A program made the translations under genes and the position numbers. From assembly GCA_037042915.1 (NCBI GenBank), contig CM073194.1:1054001-1118000 (forward strand): 64,000 bases of DNA, given 5' to 3'. The stretch is from Auricularia sp. M13 (taxonomy: Eukaryota > Basidiomycota > Agaricomycetes > Auriculariales > Auriculariaceae). This document shows, one piece after another, positions 21,680 to 32,217 of the stretch. Below the pieces are notes generated by a model that saw only the letters and a program-made list of their open reading frames with translations, searched no databases and had not been told where the DNA came from. Within the stretch, counting starts at the first letter, position 1. Each line of letters begins with the position of its first letter.

Positions 21680-24078
21680 ATGTCTGCGACGATCACCAAA
21701 ACCAGCAAGAAACGCGCTGCTGCGTCCTCAGACGACCGGCCGCGCAAAAAGCTGCATGTCGACAAGAATGCTGGGCCTTCGACTTCGCTGTCGCGCAAAA
21801 AATCTTCCTCAAAAGACTCGAAACCGGTTGCCGCTGCGAAGGACAAGGCCAAGGCCAAGGAAAATGAATCCAACAAGAAGCGTAGCAAGCCTGTGACGAG
21901 TGCCCTCATCGATGATGAAGCTGAGGAGGACGATGAGGACGAAGCCTGGACTACCGACGACAACTTGGACGCTGCTGAGGACGGCGACGACGATGCTATG
22001 GACCAGGACGCGCCCCAGGACTCCAAAGATCCCAACAAATTGAGCGGTATGTTATTTCATTGCTTATGAGGAATTGCTCGATCTCATGCCATTGTCAGCA
22101 CGCGAAGCTCACAAGCAACAACGCGCCGTGGCCGCTGAGCGGAAGGCTGCTAAACCGCATGGCCAGCTCATTACGGATGCGAAGAAGGTCTGGAGACAAG
22201 CGCACCAAAAGAACATAACGAAGGCCGAGCGCGAAAAGCACGTTGCCGAGCTCATGGGCATCGTCCGCGGCAAGGTCCAGGACGTCGTATTCAAACACGA
22301 TGCTAGCCGTATCATCCAGACGGTAGGACAACGATAAGAATGCTCAGCAGCTAACTGACTGTTTGTGTAGCTCGTTAAACATGGCGGCCAAAAGGAACGC
22401 GATGAAGTTGCTGCGGAACTCAAGGGCAAGTACAAGGAGCTCGCGCAAAACAAATACTCGAAGTTCCTGGTCGCCAAGATCATCCGCCACTCGTCCAGCC
22501 ACCGCTCCGCCATCCTTGCCGAGTTTCACAAGCACGTCGTCCGGCTGCTGCTACATCGCGAAGCGTCGAGCGTCATCGCCGACGCGTACGAGCTATGGGC
22601 CAACGCGCACGACCGCGCGCTGCTTGTCAGAGACTTTTATGGCAAAGAGGTCCTTCTATTTGAGGAGAACGACAAAGCCAAAGTACTCAAAGGCCTCGCG
22701 GGCGTCCTGGAAGGCGCGGACGAGGACAAGAAGAAGCGTATATTGGGTGGCGTCAAGGAGCAGCTGGAACTCATGTGCGTTCACCCAGCCGTCTCCTTTG
22801 TATCATGACCTCCTGCTCATCGTGTCACCAGCTTCAACAACCCGGAAAAGGGCGCCGTGTCGCATGCGATCGTCCACCACGCCCTGCTCGAGTATTTACA
22901 AGGCGTCGCTACTCTGCAGAATGCGGAGGACCGCGAGAAGTTGCGGCACGACATATTCGAGACGTGCCAGGAGCTGCTGGCCGAGATGGTACACACGAAG
23001 GACGGCTCGCGCGCCGTGCGTGAGTTCATCGCGGAAGGTTCAGCAAAGGTGCATCGGCTAGCTCTCAGAAAGGGAGAAGGTGCTGATATTGCGGTCGTAC
23101 TGTGTAGGACCGCAAACAAATCGTCAAGACTCTGAAACCACACGTTGAGCGGATAGCCAAGGACGAAGAGGCCGCGCTCGTCCTGATGACTGCGCTGGAC
23201 ATCATTGAGTGAGTGATAACGTCTTCCTCTACCCAACCTCTAACACTGCACAGTGATACAAAATTGACCACCAAATCGCTCATGGCGCCTCTCTTCATTT
23301 CGCCGGCAACGACGAACGACATCGCGCAGTCGACAGTGGGCCGGCGGACGCTGCATCACCTGCTCACGCCGCGCGCGACGCGACACTTCACACCGGCGAT
23401 CGTTGCACAGCTCGCTGCAACGGACGAGGCCCGCTCGCGGACGAGCAAGAAGGACGTCGCGGTCCGCCGCGAGGAAATCCGCGCGGCGGCAAGCGAGGGG
23501 CTCGTGCGCTGGGTCGAGGAGTACGGCGCGGAGGCCGTCAAGGACGGCGCTCGTGGCCTCCTTGTGCTCGAAGTACTGCTGGAGGCGGATGGAGGTGCGG
23601 CGTTTCCTTTGCTTTGGCTGTTGGGATTATCGCTGATATGGCAGTTTTACATAGACAAATCTAAAGCGGTCGACTCGGTGCTGCTGTCGGGCACGGACCC
23701 GGACGCCGCGCGCGTGTTCAAGACGCTCCTGCAGGGCGGCCACTTCTCGCGCGCCGAGGGCCGCGTCGTCAAGGCCGACGCGGCGCGCTGGTCGCCCATC
23801 GAGTTTGCGCGCAAGCTTGGACGGTGCGCGAGCTCTTGCTTCTGGTCCTGCTAGTCAGTTTCTCACAGAATGCGTGTCGCAGGGACCGTGCGAAGGAGCT
23901 TGGAGCGTTCGTGCTGGCCGAATATGTCGAGCGCATCCGGGAAGACGGCACGGGCGCCGAGCAGCGCGCACTGGCGGGCTCGTTTGGCAAGGCCGAGCTG
24001 GAGGAGATCGAGAAGGGCGACCTCAAGGGCGGCACGGTGCTGCTGGAAAAGATTACCGCACTTAAGGCGAGTGTATGA
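21680..24078 (+). CDS. PUF6: PUF6-like nucleolar pumilio/CPL-domain protein
   Basis: Eight exons: 21680-22046, 22099-22322, 22371-22774, 22832-23048, 23108-23208, 23254-23594, 23655-23823 and 23883-24078, giving 672 residues with all phases consistent. The N-terminus is Lys-rich with basic nuclear-signal patches and a long acidic stretch (DDEAEEDDEDEAWTTDD), typical of ribosome-biogenesis factors. Pumilio-type repeats follow: GKVQDVVFKHDASRIIQTLV, ELAQNKYSKFLVAKIIRH, VVRLLLHREASSVIADAYEL. After them comes the CPL region with SHAIVHHALLEYLQ and LLAEMVHTKDGSRAVREFI. Yeast Puf6 acts in 60S assembly and represses ASH1 mRNA; a conserved role in 60S biogenesis in the nucleolus is inferred. It is expressed divergently from the DLH-family gene. 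Confidence 0.92.
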
Positions 24079-24752
24079 ATGCCTTCACCTGCCGTGTAAT
24101 TTCACCTGGACATTGGTCCAATATCCGACCACATTTGTGGCAAGTGTGGGAAAGAAGGAAGGGTTCAGGTGGAGAAGTCCCTTGTAGGAACGACCGCTCC
24201 GGTACACTGTTTGCTGGTAGTCCGGGGGCCCATCTGCAAGACAGTTCAATCATCCAGAGGAACGCGTAGGACCGGCGGTCCCCATCAAGAACGACTACTT
24301 CGGGACACTTGCTCGGATGCCCCGGACGCTCTCGATCTTCCAACCGTGCCTCCTGCCGTCGCAGCAGGGTTCAGTTTACACCGCTGCAGAATGATCGCTG
24401 AGTTGATAAGCAATTTATATTTTGTGCCGAACAACTTCAATACTTTACAGACGCAGCGCGCAAATAGCGGGAGAGTCGGTTCGTGCTCAGCGAGGACGCG
24501 CACCATCTGCCCCATCGGGTGCGTCACCAGGAACGAAATTAGCTTCACGCTCGGCTCGCAAGTCCACAACGTCCCTTGAGCCGCTGCACTCCAGCAGGAT
24601 GTGCACGCGTTCACCAGCAAGAAACACCAGCGGCAAAGGCGCTGGTTACATGGGACGTCTTGCCATCGTAGCCTCTATATCTCCAGCTCGTGAATCGATA
24701 GCATCAAGCGCGTGAGCGCAACGCGGTGTTCCGGCATTCGCAGCTTCGACAT
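24079..24752. other. gene-less 3' flank between convergent genes
   Basis: Between the stop codons of PUF6 (+) and the F-box gene (-). No exon is seen. Confidence 0.45.
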
Positions 24753-26252
24753 CTAGCCCAACGTGCTTTCCGCGGCAGCGGATCGTTCAAATATCAGCGG
24801 CGCATCGTCCGCGACTCGAACGAATACCCGCTCCGCGTGCAGCAAGAGGGGTGCGACGTCAGGACGCGTCAGTCGGCACGAGTATCTCGTGTGTATCAAG
24901 ACTCTCGCAAGCGTCTTCGGGCTTCCTTGGCCGCAGAGCAGTGCCGCCAGAAACACCGGCATGTCGCGTATGAGCCAACTCCTGTAATCGAACGCGCCGT
25001 GGGAGTCCTTGCACCGAAATTCGACGACCTCAAGGGCTGGCATTCCTATTCCGGCATGCGGGCTGTCATCGTGGCTCCGAAGGGTTGTGTTTCGGGTGTC
25101 GCCCTCGGTGTCCACGAGCAGCGTCAGCGCGCAGAGATCAGGGAGCCGTCGGTTCCATGCGTCGTGCGTGATTCTCTCAAACTCCACAAAATCTACGAGG
25201 GGCAGCTCGAGTTCTGTGAGCCGCTCCAAGTGCAGCACAAAATGGCGTTCATGGCTCAACGATATGTAGCTGTAGCAGTCGATGTCCCATAGTACGGTGC
25301 CGACTGGAATACTGTGGAGGAAAATGTGGATTCCTCCGATCTCTAGCTTCCACGGGCCGTGGTAGACACGCACGAAGAGCTCCAGCGCGTCCACAAAGGT
25401 CGACGCAGAGTAGACCTGAAAATCGCGTATCCTGCACGGCACGCAGACGCTCTGGAAGAAGTGCGAATAGTCGATAGCGTCAAGCACAAAGCCGCGCAGA
25501 TGGACGGTCTCGAGGGCCCGCGGCAAGGGCGACAACATCGGAAGACTATCCTGAGTGACCCCGTGCAACTTGAGGCGGGTCAAGTCTGGAAATACGTGGG
25601 ACAGTGGGATGTCCAGATTGCCATCAGGCAGGAACACGTTGAAGGCGCGCATAGCCCTGAACGGTTGACAATCGCGCGGTATTATAAAACCCCACAGCTT
25701 GAGATACTGTAGGCGCGGCGCATTCAGTGCTCCCCATTGCGCCGGAAGAACAAAATCTTCGGAATGGCGCGAAAAGCAAGTCAACCGCTGCAGCAGGGGC
25801 GCATCGCGCTGCATCAGCTGTGCAACGTGAGGTCCGTCGTTGAGCTTCAACTCGGCCATGCGATCGAGATTCGACAAAACGAGGTCACTAATAGAAGGAG
25901 GGATATCCTCGTCGAGGTCGCACACAAAGTGGAAGGGCACAGGGTGAGATCGGGCAAGTAGCGTCGAAAGTGCGTCCACGGCAGCTTCGATGTTGCCGCA
26001 ATTCTGGCGAATGCGATAGTGGTTCCAAAGACTGCGGTCGTCCAGCACAGCTAGGCGCCATGCGCGCGATACGTGGGACACGGTGATGCAGCCGCGCAGG
26101 TCGAGCAGCCTGAAACACTCAGCAGCCAGCTCCAGCGGCAAGGCCACCCACAAATCGCGACCCGAGGCGCTACCCGCTGAGTCGTATTCATTTGAAACCT
26201 GCGGGCCGTTCTCATTCTCGGCCTCGCGGAGACGTTGCGAAAGCATGTCCAT
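24753..26252 (-). CDS. F-box protein
   Basis: Single uninterrupted frame. The frame is open to 26384, but the Met at 26252 (MDMLSQRLREAENE) is preferred because the 44 codons upstream look like leader sequence. This gives 499 residues. The F-box is LWVALPLELAAECFRLLDLR followed by GCITVSHVSRAWRLAVLDDR and SLWNHY (about residues 35-80). That is the basidiomycete pattern in which Leu-Pro-x-Glu and a Val-Cys/Ser-Arg-x-Trp core bind SKP1. The rest is a Leu-rich, repeat-like domain of irregular LRR type without a clear consensus. It is predicted to be a substrate receptor of an SCF ubiquitin ligase. The target is unknown. Lack of introns is unusual among its neighbours. Confidence 0.85.
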   Translation of the reverse strand: MDMLSQRLREAENENGPQVSNEYDSAGSASGRDLWVALPLELAAECFRLLDLRGCITVSHVSRAWRLAVLDDRSLWNHYRIRQNCGNIEAAVDALSTLLARSHPVPFHFVCDLDEDIPPSISDLVLSNLDRMAELKLNDGPHVAQLMQRDAPLLQRLTCFSRHSEDFVLPAQWGALNAPRLQYLKLWGFIIPRDCQPFRAMRAFNVFLPDGNLDIPLSHVFPDLTRLKLHGVTQDSLPMLSPLPRALETVHLRGFVLDAIDYSHFFQSVCVPCRIRDFQVYSASTFVDALELFVRVYHGPWKLEIGGIHIFLHSIPVGTVLWDIDCYSYISLSHERHFVLHLERLTELELPLVDFVEFERITHDAWNRRLPDLCALTLLVDTEGDTRNTTLRSHDDSPHAGIGMPALEVVEFRCKDSHGAFDYRSWLIRDMPVFLAALLCGQGSPKTLARVLIHTRYSCRLTRPDVAPLLLHAERVFVRVADDAPLIFERSAAAESTLG

Positions 26253-26603
26253 GTTGAGCGCTGACGTGGTAGTAGCAAAGCAGGAACAAACTTGAAGTCT
26301 TGAGTCTTCATTCGGAGGATCTTGACCCGATCCCCCCTCTTCTGAATCCTGCGACTGACATAAAACAGACGAGCCCGTACGCATGTATGCCCAGGTGGGT
26401 CATGTTATATTCGATTAGACTAGCAGCATCTGTGAACTCGCTGGGGCCCTGCAGGCCTTATTTGGGAGGTTCAACTATGTTGGAAACACTAGGAAGTGCA
26501 CTGTTATCTTTAGCCAAGCTTGAGGGTTATTCTACATTGCAAAGTGCGACCAGTTGAGTGGAGATGGGTAGGTACAAAAGCTTTTGCTTTGAAAATGCGA
26601 AGT

Positions 26604-27578
26604 CTAGTGGACCGAAGTAGGCCCAGACGTGCGAGTTTCTTCGCGCGGAATCGAGACACGGCACGGGCGCACATTGCCCATGCTGGTCCCGGTGAACGCG
26701 CCGCCCGCGAAAATGCGCTTGAGAGAGTCGAAGACGGTGAAGTGCGGGGCGGGGTGGATGCTATCGACGGTATGTTGGTTGACGAGACCGGTGACAGGCG
26801 AGAAATGGTAGGTCGAGACGACGTCCCACTGTGTGGGCGCGCCGGTGACGCGCCCGGCGCCGTGCACGCCGATGCCGAGCTTGACGTGCCGCTGGCGCTT
26901 GCCCGTGTCGACTACGGTGCAGTGACGCAGCTCGACGCGCAGATCACTGTACAGCGTGACAAGCGTGTGGCGCACGAAGACTGCCGACGCTTGGTACAGC
27001 GGAATGCCTGCCAGCGGCGACGGTTGATACCTCCACATCAACTCTACGACATATACAGCGTACCTTCGACGTGTAATGTAGCGGGAAAGGGTGGCGGGAG
27101 CTGTGTCGGCGGCGTGTATGACAGCCGGATGTTGGGCGCGTAAATGCTGGCTCCAGGAGGGTCAGACTCTGTCCGGCTCACGAGGCCAGTATTAAAGAAG
27201 TCTGGCATCGTGTTGCGCAGCAGGTCCACCGCATGTCCTGGGAACGAGGAGCACGAAACCAGCCAAATAGCAGTCGCAGAGCGCCAGCGCGTAAGATCAA
27301 GTCATTTCAGATATGTAGGAAGGTAGAGATCAGGGACCATATACGCTCAGAGTGTATGAGCACTAACCTGTGCGTATTTCCCACTCATTGTCGCTGATTT
27401 GCTTCTCGTGTCCTTCAGTAGGCTTATTAGCAGGATTTGGCGAGCCTGTAGGCGACGGTGGAGGATTAGACGTGAAACTAGGCGTGGTAGACGAGGAGGA
27501 CAGAAGACGCGTTGAGATGGCAGCCAAGACAGGCTGCTCATAGCGCGACACGGCGCGTCGGAACGCGAGAGAGTACAT
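26604..27578 (-). CDS. mitochondrial DUF2358/C6orf136-like protein
   Basis: Three exons, 27368-27578, 27064-27237 and 26604-27007, giving 262 residues. Both introns are phase 1. The N-terminus MYSLAFRRAVSRYEQPVLAA, with later Ser/Arg-rich sequence and no acids for about 50 residues, is a mitochondrial presequence by composition. The core has AVDLLRNTMPDFFNTGLVS, ASIYAPNIRLSYTPPTQL, IPLYQASAVFVRHTLVTLYS, then QWDVVSTYHFSPVTGLVNQH and TVDSIHPAPHF. This is the pattern of the DUF2358 family (human C6orf136), a conserved SnoaL-like small domain of unknown biochemical role. The assignment is from remembered pattern, so the family name is moderately sure. Confidence 0.78.
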
Positions 27579-28642
27579 GCTTTCGGCAGAGGCCGCGACG
27601 CCACGGCGGCATTGATTTTGTTCCGCGATGCCGCAGATTCAGGACAACGTGGAGGATAAGAAGAACGGTGGGCTAATCTCAATGTAGGAGAATTGAAACT
27701 TTCTATGCTAATAATCTCTCCCAGTCAAATATTCTAAATCTGGATGAAGAGTATGTTTTCTAGCAAGGTGGAAGTTCGAAGAGCTTGCCAGCGACCCTAT
27801 CCAGGTCTTAGACAGCCTCTTTTCGCCTTGAATTCGCCCAAAATCTGCGGTGACCGGTCAAGATCACAGAGTGGTCCATTCGTAATTAGAATCCTCATTG
27901 AATTGACTGATTATTTCATCTAGAAATTCGTTCGATGGCTTCCCAATGTCACATGGCACCATCTCAGATAATGATCCTTGCCTAAAGCAGACGGTACCGT
28001 CCTAATAGCCAGGCCAAGGAGTTTTGTCCCAATTGAGATTCCGACAGCTTGCCGTCTTATCCACCTCCGATTTCCTTGCCTTCCGTCTCTGTCGCCCTCC
28101 TGACGCATTGATGCCCTGATGGTTGGTGCTCCCGTACTCTTCATGAATCTGACCTTGCGCAAACGCCAAGCACGTGTCTGACTTGAAGCTCGCGTGGAGA
28201 AGCTCGGACCCTTTGACATGAAATTCTCATCGATCTCGCTGCGATTAACCCCCAGTCTCTTTCTGGCCCGCGCAATCGGTATACCTCTGGATGTATGCAC
28301 CTTTTCCAGTGAGTGAAGTTGCTCCGGTCCACGTCACCATCGACCGTGCTAGTTCTCCAGCCTCCCGCGACGCTCTGCGCGATATGATCGACCACCTATC
28401 TGGAGGCAGTTACGAGAATCAAGGCAGTGTTGAGCGTCATCCGAAGTTTCCTATCCGTGCATAATCCAGCAATCGATGCCTTCATTGCGATGGCGAAAGC
28501 CCCAGAGCGACCAGGTCGTGGATCGACGAACACGTGTTCGCCTGGCTGCTTCGCGCTGAGGACTGACGGATTCAGAATATAAGGATCTTTCTGTACGCGT
28601 CGAGCCCGTTCTTGTGCTCTGTCTCTGCCGGCCTCTGCTGCT
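27579..28642. other. gene-less stretch
   Basis: Divergent promoter region between the DUF2358-like gene (-) and WW-like membrane paralogue 2 (+). No exon could be supported in about 1.1 kb. Confidence 0.4.
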
Positions 28643-31194
28643 ATGGAATGCCCTGCTTGCGCGTCAGGCGATCCTGGGATCGTGCATCAATGCCATTGGG
28701 TAGAGGACCCGAACGTCCCTATCGCGAAGGATGGACCCTTGCCGCCTCTTACCTTCATCCCGACCGTGCCGGAACTGATATTCACGAAGTGCACTAGGAT
28801 GTCGGTGCTACTTTCTCCTCAGCCTGCGTTCTCAACCTCATGTTCTTCCCAGTCCCACCCTGTGCTACATTCCCGTCCAGCCCGGACCGTTGCAAGACGT
28901 GTACGCATGTCATCCCTCTCCATGGATGTATTTCTGACGTCTTCGCGTCGCTGTGCAGCACTCAGCTCGGCGGTTGGGTGAGACAGACGCATCCGATCGG
29001 CCGGGTGTACATTTACAACGAAGCGCGGCGGACGATTATGGGCGGCGATATCAGCCTCCTGCGTGACGACTACGGGCGTCCGACGCGCGTGCGTCAGCTC
29101 GCGGAGCCCGCGATGGATGAGCTGTGGGACGGCATGCGGAAGCATGTGCCCGAGAATGCCGACATGGCCAACTACGAGCTCTTCCTCAGCATCGACGTAC
29201 TCACCGACCCTGCCGCGCCGAAGGTCTCGTACTACTTTGTCGAGTGGCCCCGCCGCATTCTGTTCTGGTTACACGAGTTCTTATTCGAGCATCATCCCTC
29301 CTCGTCGATATGGCATATGAGTACGTCCTAGTCGTATCCTGTCAGACTCCAAGAACGAACGGTGATGCTGTCACTTAGGGAATATGCTGGAATATCAATT
29401 CTGGGCGCACGTTGATACGTGAGTCCTCGCTTCCCGATTCTGGCAGCCGCAGTACCTTGCCGGCTCACATGAGCGGCGGTAGTTATCCAATGCATCATTC
29501 TCTGCCCCCGAATGCGCGGGAGGAACTTGAGTCCGTGCTCGCGTATCAGACTATCGGTGAGTGACCGGGAACAGACTCCAGGTTACTCATTCACCTCTGC
29601 AGAGTCGAAGACGTTTCGAGAGTCGACCGCCCCATGGAAGCCCGAAGAGACGCATATGCTCGTCAAGACACTACCGAGTGTAGAGCTTGCCTACGGACTG
29701 CCGCCCCGCCGCCCGAGCGTAGATTCTGAAGCAACTGCCTGTACGCTAGCATTGCCTCGCTCAGCCGTCCGTACGACCGAGACTGACAAACACCTAGCAA
29801 TTGGACAACTTATCCCAACGCACGAGGGTTGTGCGAATGCCGCCGTGGGTGAGATACGCTCCTCCACGGTCTGCTTCTGTCCAAAACTGACCATCTCACA
29901 CCCATCCAGCACGACTCTGGAGGCAAATCTGTGAGTCTCCTCTCCGAATTGCGGGCGGTCGGCCCCCCGGGGCTAACCTCGTACAGATTTACTGCGTGTT
30001 CAAAACTTTTACGGCGACGAGTACGCTCGAATTGGGCGCACGGATCGTCGGCGTTATACTAAGGGCACCGAACCTTCTCGGTGGCTACGACGGCTCTTGT
30101 CATTCTTCTTTTTCGGCCGGCCGCCTCGCTTTTACTCCGAGCTGCAAGACGCGTTCGTCGACGAGATAATGCACTTGGGCCACTGGAGAACGTTTGTTGA
30201 GGAAGAAGTCCAACCGGAATGGACAAATAACGGTTTCATGGTCCGTTGAAGTTTGCCTGTCGCGTCGTAAGACCCTCTGATCTTCCTCATACACAGGCAA
30301 CGGTGATGCTCGCGTAAGCAAGAGTTTTTTTTCTTTTTTCTTTTTGCGGTGGTAATCTGCGGGTCTAATGATTGAATCAAGGGCAAATATGGCATTTCTC
30401 GCCTTGAGCGGCGTCGATGACGGCGTCAACAGTCTCCAGATAAGCTGCAAGATCCTCAGTCTCTCCTCCACAATCTTCTCGACCGCGACGCTGTTTACAA
30501 CCATGCGGCTCATCGCCTTTCACCAGCATTTCAAGACGGCGACTACTGACGAGGCAGTTCGTGTACTTCCCTGGTGGATGATCCTACTCATTTATCTGAC
30601 GTTGCCGAGCAGATGTGGTACATGGCTGAGTGCAGTAAAGGGCCGCTTGGCCTATTCAGCATTGCAATGCTCTTCAGCGTGCCTTTCACCACCTTCATGT
30701 TGGCTATGATGACTTTCATCGCGGCCGTGCTCCTATTCAGTTTCCAGCACTGGACAATCAACGCTGGTATCCCGCTCGTCGCCACGACAATTGTGCCTGT
30801 GGCTGGTATCCTCTCGTGGATGTTCGCGTTCTTCGCGAGCTGGTCGCGCACACGAAAGGCCGCAAAGCCGGAATGGGCGGCCTCGCATGACCCTCTGCTT
30901 CCGCCAGAAGACACGACCCATCCTCCGCTCAGCTGCGACTCAGGTTGCCCTGAGTGTGTGTCTGGAAGGTCTCGGTCCTCTACCGTCACTAAGTGGCTCC
31001 CGAGGCGTGGGAAGAGCACGGTGTCTCCGCAGGGTAATCTTCCTGCGACCCCCAGTAGCACCGCCCCGATCTCCGCTGCTACCTCAGGAGGACGATCCCG
31101 AGCCTCTACGTTTACCAAATGGTTGCCAACTCGCGGTAAGAGCACGGCGTCCGTGCAGGTCGTAGACGAAGAGAAGGGTATGGATGCGGAATAA
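28643..31194 (+). CDS. WW-like membrane protein, paralogue 2
   Basis: Eleven exons: 28643-28788, 28956-29320, 29379-29418, 29483-29556, 29603-29740, 29798-29848, 29910-29930, 29987-30240, 30297-30313, 30382-30556 and 30610-31194, giving 621 residues with all phases consistent. The WW-like motif is GWVRQTHPIGRVYIYNEARR, followed by YELFLSIDVL and VSYYFVEWPRRILFWLHEF. A conserved block HHSLPPNAREELESVLAYQT leads to FFGRPPRFYSELQDAFVDEI and VEEEVQPEWTNNGFM. The membrane part is MATVMLAANMAFLALSGVDD, then ILSLSSTIFSTATLFTTMRL, LGLFSIAMLFSVPFTTFMLA and TTIVPVAGILSWMFAFFASW. The C-terminal tail carries two similar segments (STVTKWLPRRGKST and STFTKWLPTRGKST), an internal duplication. Function unknown; localisation in a membrane is predicted. 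Confidence 0.85.
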
Positions 31195-32153
31195 TGTGAA
31201 AGCGCCCCGTGCAGATTCAATTTGTCCTAGAAGCAACCTGTGTGTAATCGGTTTAAATAATGCAAATAACTTGACGCGTCGTATCCGATGTGCATGGACT
31301 TTTTTCGCTCAGTGCTCACTATCGACGTAAGCGGCCCCTGAGAGATACGCAATAATCCGTGACTTCGAATCACGTGAGAATACAATGCCGAGACGAGCGG
31401 GCTTGCATGCGACTGTTCGAGGCCGCTTCGTTCCTCATCGTTCCTCATCGTTCCTCTGAATTTGTGTTCGGCAGCGTGAGCCGTTAGCCCCGCCGGCAGC
31501 ACGGCTGAGTTTGGCTGAGTGAACTGCGATCCGAGCTCATTCATCCTTTGCCTCGTACAGCTACTACGCGTCTTCGCGGCCGTAAAGCCTTGTCCCTGTA
31601 CAGCGCTCCTCATACCAGGGGCAACCAGTGTCACAGCGCAATGCCGCGCGGCCCGTTCGCCTGCCGGTATAAGGACGAGAAGTGCATGCTTCCTGGTAAT
31701 TAGGACCCCATCCTGGCAATCGATCCCCAAGCCCTGGCCGACGGAGGGGGTACCCTGGTTGCATCAGGCTATCATGTGACCACCTGGACCTGAGGAAGAA
31801 CTGCTCGTATTCGTGGATAAGCAACAACTGTGCAGCCACTGCTCGTGCTCCAGCCGCCATGTCCTTCTGCGTGCTGATCTTAGGGGTCCACCACATGCTA
31901 CCCCTCGTCCTGGAGGATTCGAGCTTTATTATTACAATGGGACCAGCTCAGTACCGTCGCTGCTCGTGCCGTCTGGGCTATGGACTACGCTGTTCCCATC
32001 ACCACTGGCTCGTGAGGACATGCTCTACACAGAGCATCTTCGGATCCCGGATGCCATCGTGAATCATGCCTCGAGGCTGGAGTATGGAGAACCGCGTACC
32101 GTCATCCGGCCCTTTGCCGCGAGGCGAACGCGCGACACTGCACTGCAACCTGG
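31195..32153. other. gene-less stretch with a small tandem repeat
   Basis: Separates paralogues 2 and 3. TTCCTCATCG is repeated at 31431-31450, with a further partial copy. No exon could be supported, although a 115-codon frame at 31813 is open. Confidence 0.4.
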
Positions 32154-32159
32154 TATATA
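32154..32159 (+). promoter_or_regulatory. TATA-like box of paralogue 3
   Basis: TATATA lies about 60 bp before the ATG at 32218. Confidence 0.45.
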
Positions 32160-32217
32160 GCTTTCCGGGGGTGAAGAGTCCGTCGCACGATCAGGCACGC
32201 GCGTTCGCTCTTGTGAA

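Noticed and set aside
31813-32160. 115-codon plus-strand frame upstream of paralogue 3
   Set aside because: Overlaps the promoter region of paralogue 3 and has no similarity to the other paralogues.
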